DNA of 64,000 bases from Armadillidium nasatum (GCA_009176605.1 SEYY01009595.1:1-64000); one strand, 5' to 3'; positions 36,006-49,555 are shown, counted from the first letter of the stretch. Numbers and translations are program-made. The notes: generated by a model not told the origin, from the letters alone.

Positions 36006-37160
36006 AGTACATGTAATAGAAAGGTAAAATGTACATTCTAATAATATTTAGTCTTCCTGTCCAAGACTAAATCGGACCACGAAGAAGGTTAATATTTTCT
36101 CTCAATAAGGGTTGTCATAATCAGGAATATTCTACTTTTTTGACTGGTAGAAGTGAAATCGACATCATAGACCACAATGAAGAACTAAAACCTTTAAATA
36201 ATATAAATTAATTTTATTTACATGCAAGGTCTATAAACTGCTTTTTGTTTTTCCACTATATTTGTGAATATATACAAATTTTAGTTATTCAACTCTTCAT
36301 ACTTGTTACAGGCTACTTGTCCCGAAGGCTTGTGGTTTTCACTATCTGCTTTAAGTAGTTCGCTGAATCTGATAAAAAGGACATTTTTTAAAATATTAAT
36401 TTTAGAATTATCCTAATTTTTTAAGAACTTTTACTATTTTAGCACTATTTATAATGACTATTATAATGACAATCCTGTTTTTCACTTATATTTACTACTA
36501 GTAGTGTTTGCTAAGTCCTAATTTACATTTTTGTCTTGTTCTCTGGACTTTCCCTCTTTCTTGATTCTGGTTTTAATGTTTTTCTGCCCTATTTGAAGGG
36601 GGATATAATTTCAGGGAAGATAAAAAAAAATCACGGATAACTTTAAGGTATAAATTATTATTGCAAATTTGCAAATTTTATAATTTTATTGAAATTTATT
36701 GAAATTTTATTGAAATTTAATTTCTAATTCTATTATTTTTTAATTTTTCTTCAGCTCAAGGTCTGAAGAATAAGAAACTATAATATACACTTAAAATTTC
36801 AAATTGCATAATTATTTCACTTTACGAGTGGATGTGAAGCTCTATTAGACTCCCCATTTACTTCATGTCAACGCTCTCCTTTAAACTCTCCCATGCTAAA
36901 CTAATACCCATATTTTATTTCATAGTATCTATTAGTGTTTACATCTTTTCAAAATTTCTTTTTCCTTGGATGCATTTTTGTATTATTTTATCAAGATCCC
37001 TCATTAATTTTCTTTTCTTCCCAGATCTTTTCCTCTTTCTGTTTTCCAAAAAGTCACGGACAGCTGCGCTGGCATCAGCATCAGCATCAGCATCAGCATC
37101 AGCATCAGCATCAGCCCTATCATATGTGGTATAGAATGAGGGAAAACTAAGGGAGTTAGT
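36006..37160. other. No recognisable gene; contains a hexamer repeat
   Basis: AT-rich unique sequence. Its only notable content is the CATCAG repeat listed separately. Confidence 0.5.
37070..37116. repeat. (CATCAG)n hexanucleotide repeat
   Basis: Seven to eight perfect hexamer units. Confidence 0.95.
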
Positions 37161-38330
37161 AAGAGTGTGATAGTTACTAGTACAGAAATTGAGATGTTGA
37201 ATAGTGTTGTTTTGGTGTCAGTGAAGTGATATACCCCATATGGAAATGTGTGCTTAGTGGATGGGGACTTATACAACCCTCACTGGAAGTAGAGGACTGA
37301 TTTAAATCAAATCTGTATAATACTTGTGACACTTGTTCAGGATCATTGGTATGGTCTTTGTTGGTGGAAGTGCCTGCAGAGCATTCAGTGGAGACGTGGT
37401 TGGATAGTGGTTGCAAGAAAATCTCCTAATAAGACTTTCTCTGGTTGCTGTACATTGGGATTGGATGCAGGCTGGATATTGTTAATTTCACGAACTCTAT
37501 CAAAGATAGTCTTGTTTTGCATCAAAAAGTACTTAAAAAATAGCTGGTTTCTGTGTAGTCCATCAGGAATCAATTCTGAGTTATGTATATTAATTTTCCC
37601 CAATGAGATAGTCTGTATGGGGTACACTAATCTTCTTGTAATGTTTGGCATTCAGTCATTGTTTAGAGGAACAATTTAGAACACTGTTACTATAGATGAG
37701 GTTCTTCCCCTCCCAGTAAAAGTGGTTCTTCCACAGGGTACTGAAGGAGTCTTATACCTTCATGGAATGCTTCCGCATGTGTTCCAGATTGTATTCAGCA
37801 TGCTCATGTAGAAAGTGCTTGTAATTTTCTCCCCATGCCTAATAATTCTGATATTTTTAAATGTGTACAGATCTTTGATAACTGGTATATTCAAATAAAC
37901 TAAGCAATTGGGGTTTATATGTAGAACATATCTTATAATCTGATTCATTAGACCAGGAATATGATCCAGGGAAAAGTAGATAGCAGGAAGGAAGATGGTA
38001 GTGTCCTTTTTCCCTCTTGTACGTATTGTCATCCAATGCCACCCATAAGGGGTTAAAGCCCATGTGAAAAGATTGATATTAGGTTTCATTTGCTTTTTAA
38101 TTTGACCCAAACATGCATCCAAAGTAGCATCGTTCTCATATTCCACCCTTACATTTTTCCATATTCTTCTCTGAAAAGTTCTCTTCCTTCCACGAACATC
38201 CGCACTTTGAAGCTACTTACTCCAAAAGATTTATGTTGGTCATTCTTCATGAGTTAGTCATGATTTACTGAAAATATATGAAAAAGTCTAAGAATATTAG
38301 TAAGAAAAATATCTCCCACAATCTCAGTTA
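37160..38330 (-). pseudogene. Diverged relative of the family A SGNH-like 3' ORF
   Basis: Two minus-strand open stretches (38146-37760 and 37651-37385) carry the same landmarks as the family A 3' ORF, in the same order. INLFTWALT aligns with IYIFGLTCS. PNCLVYLNIPVIKDLYTF aligns with HVMVYLVIPTMKDIASF. IPDGLHRNQLFF occupies the position of YDGLHYTESAF, the SGNH block V-like motif. Outside these blocks identity is low, so it comes from a different, older family. No LTRs or gag are recognisable around it. It is broken and old. Confidence 0.6.
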
Positions 38331-38377
38331 CCTGCAGTAACAGGTTTAGCTGTCTTTCTGATGGGGAGAAATCTGAA

Positions 38378-38890
38378 GTGGCCAGTTGTGATGTCGGGTT
38401 TCCCAAGAGGAAGACTGAGGCATTACTAGTTGGTGACTCTCAGATACGATATTTAGATAGGAAGTTTAGAAATACGGATAAAAGGAAACAAATGCGAGTA
38501 TGTTATCCAGGTGCACGAGTGAATGATATTGTGGACAGAATAGATAGGGAGATTGCAGATACGAATGTGAATGCAAGAGTGATTGTACATGTTGGAACAA
38601 ATGATATAGGTCATAGAAAGTCAGAGGAACTGTTAGCAAGCTATAGGAATTTGATTGAAAGACTGAAAGTAAGTGGTAGGAAATGCATGGTGTCAGGTAT
38701 ATTACCTAGGTTGGGAGCAGGGCTAGAATGGGAAAGTAGGGCTTTTGGTATGAATGAAAATGAAAAAGGGTTAGGAATTTATGTTTTTCAGAGAATATTG
38801 GATTTTTGGATCACTGGGAAGAGTTTCAGGACAAGAATCTGTTTGCAAGAGATGGAGTTCACCTTAGTCGAGCGGGTGTGCAGCTTCTAG
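38378..38890 (+). pseudogene. CR1 ORF1: SGNH-type esterase domain
   Basis: The frame extends upstream of 38378 without a clear ATG (SNRFSCLSDGEK precedes it). Block I is ALLVGDSQIRYLD near 38400 and holds the catalytic-serine GDS motif. CYPGAR follows near 38500, then VIVHVGTNDIGH near 38585, which is block III. A frame change near 38800 separates the expected block V: in another frame about 38840-38880 reads ARDGVHLSRAGVQLL, with the catalytic D and H. Esterase domains of this kind are known in CR1-like ORF1 proteins (Kapitonov and Jurka). The role in retrotransposition is not settled. Confidence 0.88.
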
Positions 38891-39098
38891 TTACAGACTG
38901 GAGAGATGTCTGTCAGGGAAAACTAGGTAAGGATAGGGGTGAAGGGCATATTATTCGGCACTGCTAGTTGTGGAGATGGGTGATTGTAATACTTGATGGT
39001 GGTATGAATAAAAATAAAGGTGCTTTACAATATAGGCCGATATTAATAAAAATGGAGACATTACTAGAAATCAAGATGGAAAGGATACATATAAGGAC

Positions 39099-41902
39099 AT
39101 GTTTAGTATGAAATGTTTTTACACAAATGCTCAGAGCCTTAGAAACAAAAAAGATGAGTTGACTAGTTACATCATAAAGGAGAATCTTGACATTATTTGC
39201 ATTACTGAAGCATGGGTAAATGAGGCACTTTACGGAGATTCCCTACAGGAATATGAAATAGAAGGATACTCATTTTACCTATACCAACGTAGAGGAAGAA
39301 ATGGTGGAGGTGTAGCACTCTATGTTAAAAGCAATATTGAATCGGTGTTAATTGCTGACATTAAAACAAATCAGGATGTGGAATCTCTGTGGGTAGATAT
39401 TCTTATGTATAATAAATCATACAGGATAGGAGCATTTTATAGAGCTCCTGATCAGAGTCAAGTATTAGATGAAGATATGGTGAAGGAAATCAAAGTAGCG
39501 TGTGAAAATAATGCAAAAGGGGTAGTCATTATGGGTGATTTTAATTTTCCAGACATTGAGTGGAATACTTTGAGTGGCATGGTTAATAGAAGTTCAGTAT
39601 TTGTAAATTGTATTCTATACAACTTTTTGAGTCAGATGGTTCAAGAACCGACAAGGCATGCGGCATTGTTAGATTTAATATTAACAAATGATGAGAATAT
39701 GGTGAATGATATCGAAGTTGGGGAGACTTTAGGAGCTAGTGATCACTTATATTATTAGATTTAACTGGAATATGAGGTCTGGGCCCAAATTGCAAGTCAA
39801 TAGGGAAAAGATATTAGATTTCAGAAACGGAGATTTTAGCAAATTCCGAGCAATGCTCAATGAAATTGACTGGGATAAGGAGTTTGATGGTCAGAATTGT
39901 TTCATCATGTGGGAATACTTCAAGGAAATATTGTCTTCCATTCAGTCTGTGTGTTTTAAAGATAAATCCATTAGGGTGGCAAATAGAAAACCTAATTGGT
40001 GGAGTAGAGAGATAAAAGAGAAAATCAGTGAAAAGCGTAGATGTTTTAAAATATTCAAAGGTAGGAGCAGGGTGGAAGATTTGGAACATTATAAGAGAAT
40101 TAGGAATGAACTTAACCAGTCAATAAGAAGAGCAAAGAGAATGGCAGAAATTAATTTGGCAAGAAACAGTAATAAAGACCTGAAAAAGTTTTTTAGTTTT
40201 TATAAATTTAAAAGCAAGGATAAGAAAATTGGCCCAATTAAAATTGATGGAAATTTAGTAAGCTTCAGATAAGGAATTGGTTAATATTTTCAACGCTTAT
40301 TTTGCATCAGTGTTTACTGAGGAAAGGTTGGATAGCAGTTTAGAGACTAATAGTTCTAGTATACATGTAATGAATAGGTGTGAAGCATTTGAAATTGAGT
40401 TAAATGAAATTAAAACTTTACTAGAACATATTGACCCAAATAAGGCAGCGGGTCCAGATGGTGTATATGGTAGAATTCTAAAAGAGGGGAGTATCAGTAT
40501 TGCAAAGGCACTGTATTTGATTTTTAAGCGATCTATTGCTTTTGGAGAGGTACCTGAAGACTGGAAAACGGCATATGTGGTGCCCATTTTTAAAAAAGGT
40601 AGTAAGGAAGATTTAGGGAACTATAGGCCAGTTAGTTTAACATCTCTGGTTGTGAAAATTTTGGAAAAGTTACTGAAAAGTCATATAGAGAAGCATTTAG
40701 ATGATAACAAGATACTATATAACTCCCAGCATGGCTTTAGAAAGGGTAGATCATGTCAGACAAATCTACTAGAATTTATGGAATATATTACTGAATGTAT
40801 AGACAGGGGTGATCCAGTTGATGTTATATATTTAGACTTTAGCAAAGCTTTTGATAAGGTACCCCATGTTAGGTTGATGCAAAAGTTGTCACAGTGTGGT
40901 ATAAATGGTATGGTACACAATTGGATTAAAGAGTGGTTAAAGAACAGAAGGCAGTGTGTATTACTTAATGGAAATAAGTCATTATGGGAAACGGTGAAGA
41001 GTGGGGTCCCACAGGGTTCTGTGCTGGGACCACTTTTGTTTCTTATTTATATAAATGATTTAGACAAAAGCCTTAAATGTAAGGTTTCTAAGTTTGCTGA
41101 TGACACCAAAGTGGTTACCTCAGTAAGGAATAATGATGGATGCATAAAGCTTCAAAGTGATCTAGATAGACTTCTTGGTTGGGCAGAGAGGTGGCAAATG
41201 AACTTTAATAGTAAAAAATGTAAAGTTCTTCATGTAGGTTACTCAAATGAAAGATTTAATTATGAAATGAATGGGGAGTGGCTTGAGACTGTGGAGCATG
41301 AAAAGGATTTAGGTGTGATTATTAGCAGTAATCTGAAGGTGGGTGATCAATGTTTGGAAGCAAGGAATAGAGCAAATAAGATGTTAGGTATAATTAATCG
41401 CAATGTAGTTTACAAGAGCAAAGAGGTTATAAGCAAACTATATAATAGCTATGTCAGGCCAGCATTAGAGTATTGTGCACAGGTTTGGGCTCCTCATTTA
41501 AGAAGAGACATAGACATGCTGGAGAGAGTCCAACGTAGAGCAACAAGGATGATTTCTGGCTTTGAAAATAAGAGCTATGAAGAGAGGTTGAAAGAGTTAG
41601 GAATGTTCTCGGTTGAAAGGAGATTTCTCAGAGGGGATATGATACAAGTTTACAAAATATTTGCATCTGGCAGTAATACAGAGATTGAAAAATACTTTAT
41701 AGTGGACCAAGGAAGAGTAACTAGAGGACATGATAAGAAAATTAAAAAGAAGCCATGCCATCTCGATCTAAGAAAGTACTCTTTCAGTAATAGAGTTGTT
41801 AATTTTTGGAATGACTTGCCACAAGAGATTGTTGATTGTGATTCTCTTGTCAAATTTAAAAAGGGGCTAGATAGATATATGGATAGTTTAGGTATTATAT
41901 AG
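39099..41902 (+). pseudogene. CR1 ORF2: endonuclease and reverse transcriptase
   Basis: The endonuclease opens with FYTNAQSLRNKKDEL, has ICITEAW near 39200, VIMGDFNFPDIEW near 39530 and ASDH near 39735. The frame shifts near 39755. The linker (39760-40270) ends in a second frame shift near 40270. RT then shows AAGPDGVYGRIL near 40450, YRPVSLTSL, GFRKGRSCQTNLLEF near 40740, YLDFSKAFDKVPH near 40830, GVPQGSVLGPLLFLIYINDL near 41005 and FADDTKVV near 41095. The C-terminal region runs to a stop at 41902 (MDSLGII). Target-primed reverse transcription is the family's mechanism. The two frame changes make it inactive as it stands. RT itself is open for 541 codons. Confidence 0.93.
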
Positions 41903-42206
41903 AATAACTTGACTAAGCCAAATTGGTGGGTATATTTGTATTTTTAGATCAACCTATGACCAAGCCTAATTGGCAGTTTATTTTTTTGTAGTGGGTGATG
42001 GTTCATTGAATATTGCATGTAAAACTGGCCTTGGTGTTATTTTTTATCTTTGCATGAGTAAACTGATAACTAGGGATAGGACAGACCTAGTCTTTGTGCA
42101 TGTATTAGTATTGATAGTTAATATTTGTTTGGACTGGGACAGTCTCGATAGGCCCTTGTGGCTTCTAACTGTCTCTATTTTTCCTATGTTCCTATGTTCC
42201 TATGTT
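41903..42206 (+). other. CR1 3' UTR with 8-bp terminal repeats (copy 2)
   Basis: Ends in three TTCCTATG units near 42182-42206. Shared by all three copies. Confidence 0.85.
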
Positions 42207-42399
42207 CTCTCCATCACTGAGACCAAGCCACTAGCCCATCATCAACCACCATGACTGGAATTTAGGTGTTTCCTAAATTAAAAGTATATAATAAAATAAA
42301 TAATACAGAAATAAATAATAGATGATATGAAATAATAAATGAAATAATAATAGTCTTTAATCAAATAATGATTTGAAAAATCATAATCATAATCAATAC

Positions 42400-45300
42400 T
42401 TATTTCAATTTAGGTAAAGAAATAAACTTAATACATTTGACTAAAAAAATTTTGAGCTTTAATCGTGATTGAAAATTATGTTTAAGCAACTCAAGGTAGT
42501 AATTTAAGTTATCAATGAAATAAAAGAACCTAGGAACAATTATTCCAAAATTGACATCCTTTTTAGCTCCACTCCCTGGCTTAACCCTGTTTGTCTCCAA
42601 ATAAAAAAAAAACAAGATAGACAAAAGAAAGATAAAATCTACCAACCACAGATTCCAAGCTACTTCTTTCTCTTCCATTCTAGAGGTGTACTCATCCAAC
42701 ACAGAACCATGAGATCTCATAAAAGGTCTAAGGACGAGTTTCCACCATAAGGTGCTCACTTTCCTCCTATTTCCCAGTTTCACTGGTAGCCCAGGTAATC
42801 TCTTTTTTAATAACATCCTCCTCCTGTAGAATAATATGCTAAACCATCCATATCAGAAACAGACGAAATATTGGTAATTTCACTCTAGGAATTTCAATAG
42901 GACACATGGAGATTGTGTTATCTCATCCTCCTGCACTTCATCCTCTAAATATTCTTCTTCGATTACATTACTGTGTCAATTCTCAATTCTGGTTGATCAA
43001 TCAGGTTTTGAGGCATTTCAGCTTGTGGAAGTGATTGAACTGTGCTTGAAAAAGGCCCATCGATCATCAGGGAGGAATCATCCCAGTCCAATTCAAGGAT
43101 GTTCATCATTTTAGTCGTTGGTTGTGAAAATACCTGATCAAGAATTGAACCACTCGATATATCTACTGCATCCCATCGGAATCCAGAACTCTTAAACTCA
43201 GAAAAATGTGTTCTGTTTTCAGAATCTGTGTTTCTACTAGAATTCTCTTCAGAAGTCATGCTCCACATCAATGTAACACAGCGAGCCTGATGAAATTCGG
43301 GAGAATGTAAACTCGTGCAATTATCTAAAGAAGGAAAAGAAAGGTTAGTAGAAAAAGTCATAAAGTGTAACCTGTACAGTCTTGGTAGGCCCTATAGTTA
43401 TCAGAGATCGTGAATTGAGTTCTTAGATTTATATGCGAATCTGTCAACCTACCTAGTCTTTCTCTATCACTGCTGAGTAGACTTCCCACTCCACCTTGTA
43501 ACTTCCTCAGTTTTCCCCATTTTCATTACTAAGTTTGCTCATTACTAAGTTTCTGTAATTGGAAATGATGGATCTTTTCCCCTCTAGCATTAGGATTGGC
43601 CACTTGTCTGATATGGTAAGTTACCTTATTGTCATTTATGACAGTTAAACAAAAGGGCTTTCCCATCTGATTCTAAATTTATTAATCACTGGATGTCCCT
43701 TAAATATAATTTTTTTTTAAGCAACTCGTTTCCCAATATGAAATAATTTAAAATTCATGGATCTCTCATCCCAATATTGAGGAAAAGTATGAGCAGGTTC
43801 TGCATGTTTTTTCTTTAGCAGAAAGTCCAAAGGTGACGTCTTTATTGGACTGTGCCAAGTATGGTTATATATAATTACGGATGAGGGCAATTCCTCATCG
43901 CAACTCGATGAATTCTCCAACTCTAGACACCATAAAGACTGTATTAAACTGGTTAAATCGCTTGCAAATACCATTACTGGCAGGATGCAATTGGAAAGTT
44001 CGGATGCTTTATATTGTTCTAACACAATTTGAAAAGTTTCAGCTACAAACTTTATTCTAATGTCTGTCAGCAATCGATTCAATAACTTAGGCAAAAAAGG
44101 TAAAATTCTCTATCAAGGCATCAGCTACTGTTGTACTTTGCTTATCCTGGATAGGCACACCACTTAGAACAGTGATCTATCAATACTATTACATATTTAT
44201 TACCACTATCTGTAGTTGGAAATTGCAACAGATCCATAACTATAAGATCAAAGAGACTATTGGAACTTATTTTCATTGTTGGTGATATCACATTGCTAGA
44301 ATGTGTTTTCAATTTCTGATACATGGGACAATGCTTGACCACATTGGATACAACCTGATTTGCTCTTGGATGCCAGAAATTTCTATAAATAAGATTCAAA
44401 ATTTGTTTCTGCCAACATGAGCCAAACTCCAATGTAATTTAAAGCAAGCGATACCAATAAATTAAACGAGATGATCATTTGTTTATTTAGGTCTCCCAGA
44501 GATCTACCTAAAAGGTCATTTTCAATGATCAAGTTTCTATGGTGATTTTTGAACAATTTTAACTGAGTTGGCCATGTAGAAACAGAGTTGTTTTGCACAA
44601 TATTTTTACTTATTAAACAATCTAATAATGTGATCTTTATTTTGATTAGTTAAAATATCAGTTTCTCTAATATTATTGTGGGATAGGTCAATATTATCAT
44701 AAATGGGAATAGCCTCATTTATGCTGATCATGACCTCGTTTAACGTATTTACAACTACAATTGGTTTTAAGTAATTATAATGGATCCCACCTAAACATTT
44801 CAACCAGAAAATGTTGGTGTATTAGGGTCCAAATGCTATAGGTTTTTCATCATCATAATATACCTCACATTGCAATTTAAATATATTACTAAAAGCATCT
44901 ATAACCTTTGGTGTGGGAACTTGCCCGCTACCTTTCATGACTCTAAATTATTTCAAATATTTTTTTCCTGAAGGTTATAGTGGCCTACATTCTTTAAAAG
45001 TTCTTTGACCACCGTCGTTCGTGTCCAAATGGTTATCCATTGAACCATAAAGGAATGAGAATAAACACTTAAAGACAGCATCACCAATTTTTCATCACAA
45101 GCCCTATCATTAATCAACATTCAATGGATATTGCATTAAATTCAGTTCAGATTAAATTTGCAGGTAGATCAAGAGTTGGTGGTCAGTATATATTACGAAT
45201 TTAACACCTTTTAGGAAAGCTTTTAAAGACTTAACTACCCACCATAAAGCAGTAAATTCTTTATCTATAGTACTATTATTTTTCTGTGGTTCACTGAATT

Positions 45301-48200
45301 TGTAGAAATGTAAGCAATGGGTCTATGTATATTATGTTTTTGTGACAACAGACTTCAGCACCTATATTTGAAGCATCAACATATAAACTCCAGAGGTGAA
45401 ACCTCTAGAGATTAATCAGGAAAACCTAACAAAGTAGGATTTACTAATGCTTCCTTCAGTGTATCAAAAGTGATATGCATCAGTTCAGGTGATGGTTTTT
45501 CCACCTATCTGTGATGATAATGGTTGAGCTATCTAAGAACAATTTGGAATATGGCAACAATAAAAGCACCATACCCAGAAATTGCCTTAGCTGTTTTACT
45601 GCAGTTGGAACTAGAAATTCCAATGCACTTTTATATTTTTATCTAAAGGTTTTATTCCTTTCATTGATATTCTGTGACCCAAAAACCTACTTCCATTCTA
45701 CAAGTTTTCTTCAGCTTCAACTTGTATCTATTGGACCCTAAAACAATTAATACCTTTTCCTTTGTACCTAGATGATCTTCAAAACTCTCACCTAGAATGA
45801 TATCCAGGTAAACCATGACTTTATTCCATAGAAGGCCAGCCAGCTCAATCATCATCCCATGTTGAAAAGTAGCTGATCCATTTTTTACACTGAAAGGCAT
45901 TTTTAAATGTACTGTCCAAACGGAGTTAAAAATACTTGTTTTCTCAATACTATCAGTGTCCATCACAATCTGATACTATCCTTTGATGAGATCAATTGTG
46001 GAGAACTGAATTCTCAAGCAAATTGTAAATCATGTCAGCCAGGTTTGGGAATGGGAAAGAGTCTCCTTTCGTCATACTGTTAAGCTTCCACCAGTCTATA
46101 CATAGTCTCAATGATCCATCTGTTTTCCTTACTGGCTGAATGATCCTGCTTTCCAAGAGGTCAGCACACTCTTTTTCAATCTCTTGTGCCAAAAGCCCTT
46201 GGGAACGTCAAACTGGAATTCTAACAGGTTTACCTGTTTCCAATTCTATAGTATGGATAATGTTTTGTACTAAATCCACATTATTATCACCCATACTTAA
46301 AACATGATGATATGCAAACAAGAGTGAGATAAGTGTTTCCTGTTGGTCAGTCGACAATGACAGAGTACTAAGATTAAATTCTTGCATTAACTTTTCTACA
46401 TTCCAGTATCTTTCAAAACTTACCAGGGTCATTTCTGGTATTCCTTGATTTATGCAAATATTCCTATCATTAATTTTTGTAATACTACTTAGAATTACAT
46501 TCTTATTAACATACTGTTCTTTATCTGAAGGATTCATAACAGCTATCAACACCTCACTCAAACTGATATCTTTTATACCAGGAATGGAATGAAGACAAAA
46601 ATGACTTATAGCTGAAAACTTGACCATTTGATTAATTTGTTTTTAGGTAAGTTAGGTATGGTCAGAGCAATCATTTTACATTTATTGGGTGGTATTACTG
46701 TGAATTCTGGATTGAGGCAGTTATAAAATGGGATAGTAAGACTAATGCTTCTTCCAACGCTAGTTAGGTTATCCTTGGATCTAAACAATAATTTGTGCCG
46801 GATGAGGTAAGGCAAAAGATCATTATCTTTAAATCTTTAAGAGTGACTGCCCCTAATATTACATTATGGGTCATTAAATCAATAGGGATAATAAAAAACT
46901 TTATAGGGTTAGTGGGGAAGCTACTATCAAAAATTATATTATTTTTGATGTAAAATTTAATAGGAAACTTTCTATTATGCCCAACACCCTGAATCACAGT
47001 TACCTCTTTAGGTTTGAGACGAAAATTTTGTAAAGTAGATAATACTCCTTCATTTACTAAGCTGACTCCAGCCAAAGTTTCTATCATGCAGTCTAGGTAA
47101 CCCTTCCCTGCATCAAGCAAGACATTTACAATTAATAATTCAATGTCAGACTGACACAAGTTACAAATAATGTTGGGGATATCAGTAAAGTCGGTCTTGT
47201 ATTCGTCTATGTCAATTATTTACTCTACAGTCATGTTTATCCGTAGGAGCATCCAGGGTAGCTAACTTCCCCACAGTGTGCCCCATCACCGCTGAGTCAG
47301 GAAGTTTTCCGGATCTCTGTGACATTTCCCCTCTACATGCGACTTGCCACACACAGCAGTTATCAATATAATTTGCCTTTGGTTTAATCCCATTGGCTGT
47401 TTAAGGGTCTTTTTTTTTATCAAAGTCATAGAAAATTTTTCATATGTGTGGCTATTGTTTCATTATGGTAATGGCATCATCGGTCAGTGAGGACTAGTAC
47501 TGTGATTCCAATTCCTAATTATTTCATAATTATTTCATACTCTACTACTGTTGTTACTTCATGAAGGTGTCTTTGGTGGTTGATTCTCATATATGGGTAG
47601 TAATCTCTTTAGAATCTTGCTACAGGTAGCTTGAGGTGTGACTGCGTCAATCTGAATTACCTCCACCTCCTGCCTTGGTGTTTTAAATTGAGATGATGTT
47701 TTCATCTCTGCTGTTTCTACATTTTTCCATGACTGGAATTTTCAATCATACGAGTCATCTAAAAGTACTAATTTGTCTCAGGGTACTTTAGTATGGGTAC
47801 ACATCTCATTTTGTATTATGAATTCCCTCAGCTTCATTTGCACATCAGTTGGTAAACTAAGAATAAAAGCTGTATGAAGATATTTATGTTCTCATATTAA
47901 CTCTGGGAAAAGCCTGTCCAGTCAACTATACCAGTCTTAACACAAACAAATTGACATCTTCCCTGGTCTGATGTTTAGCAGAATGATAAGCTCTGAGCTT
48001 ATTCTCACTCCATTTCTTTTCTTCTTGAGTGTGACATTTCAATAAAATATCCTTCACAGTTCTATAGTCCAAGATAGTCTTAATGATTACTGTATACAAT
48101 CTTAAAAACTTACCAGACAAGCACTTTTCTAATAGTCTAACCCATTGATCAGGACTTTGAGGATATTTTTCTGACAATATTGTTAAAAGTACTCAAGGAA
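42400..48200 (-). mobile_element. Ty3/Gypsy LTR retrotransposon fossil, gag-pol
   Basis: Minus-strand parts in order, from high to low coordinates: gag with KYPQSPDQWVRLLEKCLSGK (near 48170), a protease-like region (46764-47159), and RT (LRLCIDWWKLNSMTKGDSFP near 46120; VMVYLDIILG near 45810). RNase H (VIYTDHQLL near 45200), the integrase zinc and core regions (43717-44432, with FDLIVMDLLQFP) and an acidic C-terminal tail (to about 42640) follow. LTRs and primer site were not found. The element is broken at many places (well over ten) and is the oldest large LTR element here. It belongs to the same gag lineage as family B at 28.5 kb. Confidence 0.82.
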
Positions 48201-49477
48201 TTTCTGCAATTTTCTTCCTTTTCATAAGTGAATACCTTGGGTTCCATTAACTTGGGTTTTTGCGAGTTATTAATCAGGATGGTTAATAGTGACACAACCT
48301 GGGTCGATATTGACATCTATTGCTGTATCAAATCAAATCAAATTGACTAGCAGACATTTTGTATTAAGAAATTCATTTGTTCTGTTTATTTATCTCTTAA
48401 TTTACTGACTATCCAAACTCCAAAACAGAGTACATTCTTCTTCTTTTTTCTCAGAAATTATTAGGTGATTTCAATGTTCACCACTACCAATGACTTTCTT
48501 CTAGTTTTCATGATACATGTTGTGAAAACACAACCAATGAATGTAATTCTCTGAGTGCTGCGTCTGTTTTCTTTTATGTATGAAATGTCTTGTTTCTTTT
48601 GTTTCAAATCGGTCAAGCTATTTGTTGTTCAAGAGATGGTGATCAAGAACAAGGTCCTCTTGTAACGCAAATCGTGTTACAACATTCCAACTGATTTAAC
48701 GCTGGCTATATAAACAATTCCCTCAAATGTCTTGACCTACATGGCCAAAGCCAAATCAGAATTTTTTTTTTCTGAAGAACTTGAAGTTTGACGGAGAGCA
48801 GACCCTCAAAGAAATAAGAAATCGAAGTTGGAAATGCCATAAAAGTGCCAAGAAATGCCTAAAATCCATAAATTTTACGGTCAAGCGCGATATTCCATTT
48901 TCCTTTCTCATGAAAAGGAGCCAGACTCACCCAAGTTGGACTCTGCCCAATCAGCGGACCAAAAGGCATGGAAACGAATTTCTAGAGGCCTATAACCCCC
49001 GGCACCGCCCCCCCCCAACCTAAAGGGACCAATCATGTGATTTCTTTCACAAGCCGAGTTAGAGACGAGGGGCAGCAAGGAAATACTTGGAAACCAATTG
49101 GCAAAAAACTCTAGGCCCGTTTATATGGTAGTGGCCTTCATACCAATAAGAAATAGAGGGAAGGGAAGGGCAATTCCTTTTTCTTGCTCTGGTTCCTTGT
49201 GTGAATTATTTTTTTTGTGTTCATAAGTACCAAAATAAGCATGTTATTAGTGACTGATTCTAAATTACAAAATAATATAATGATAGGGTTATTTTAAACT
49301 AATGTGATAAAATTAGAACCCTTCTATAACCCAGTGAGTGATCTACAGGACTATGAATTGTTGATATCATGAATATTGTAATGAGTTCTATATTAAATTC
49401 ATATAACTATTAAGGTGTTAAGGTCTATATCCGCTTTCACGTTCACGTTTCTCTCTCCTTTGTATATGTTTTTTTAA
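48201..49477. other. No recognisable gene
   Basis: Includes a moderately GC-richer stretch (48780-49080) without a recognisable product. Possibly the gag leader or LTR of the Gypsy fossil near its left part; I cannot show this. Confidence 0.45.
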
Positions 49478-49478
49478 A

Positions 49479-49553
<75 letters not shown>

Positions 49554-49555
49554 TT

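Larger units (their letters stand above)
38300..42206 (+). mobile_element. CR1-type LINE, near full length (copy 2)
   Basis: Contains an SGNH-esterase ORF1, an ORF2 with endonuclease and RT, and a 3' UTR ending in the 8-bp TTCCTATG repeats. It shares high identity with copy 3 at 49.9-52.9 kb (mid-90s percent by eye). The 5' end is not defined; coding similarity begins just after 38300. About three frame changes interrupt it, so it is a recent but dead copy. Confidence 0.92.

Noticed and set aside
36865-37134. A hydrophobic small protein with an Ala-Ser tail
   Set aside because: The tail is just the CATCAG repeat translated, and the rest is AT-rich random hydrophobic sequence without a partner exon.
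42400-42816. An envelope gene of the Gypsy fossil, because of a hydrophobic stretch
   Set aside because: Its first part aligns with the charged C-terminal end of gag-pol (YTSR-EKEV), and the hydrophobic part lies past the likely end; no signal peptide or glycoprotein motif.
48781-49023. A small gene in the GC-richer stretch at 48.8-49.0 kb
   Set aside because: 80 codons without recognisable motif, splice sites or homology to neighbours.
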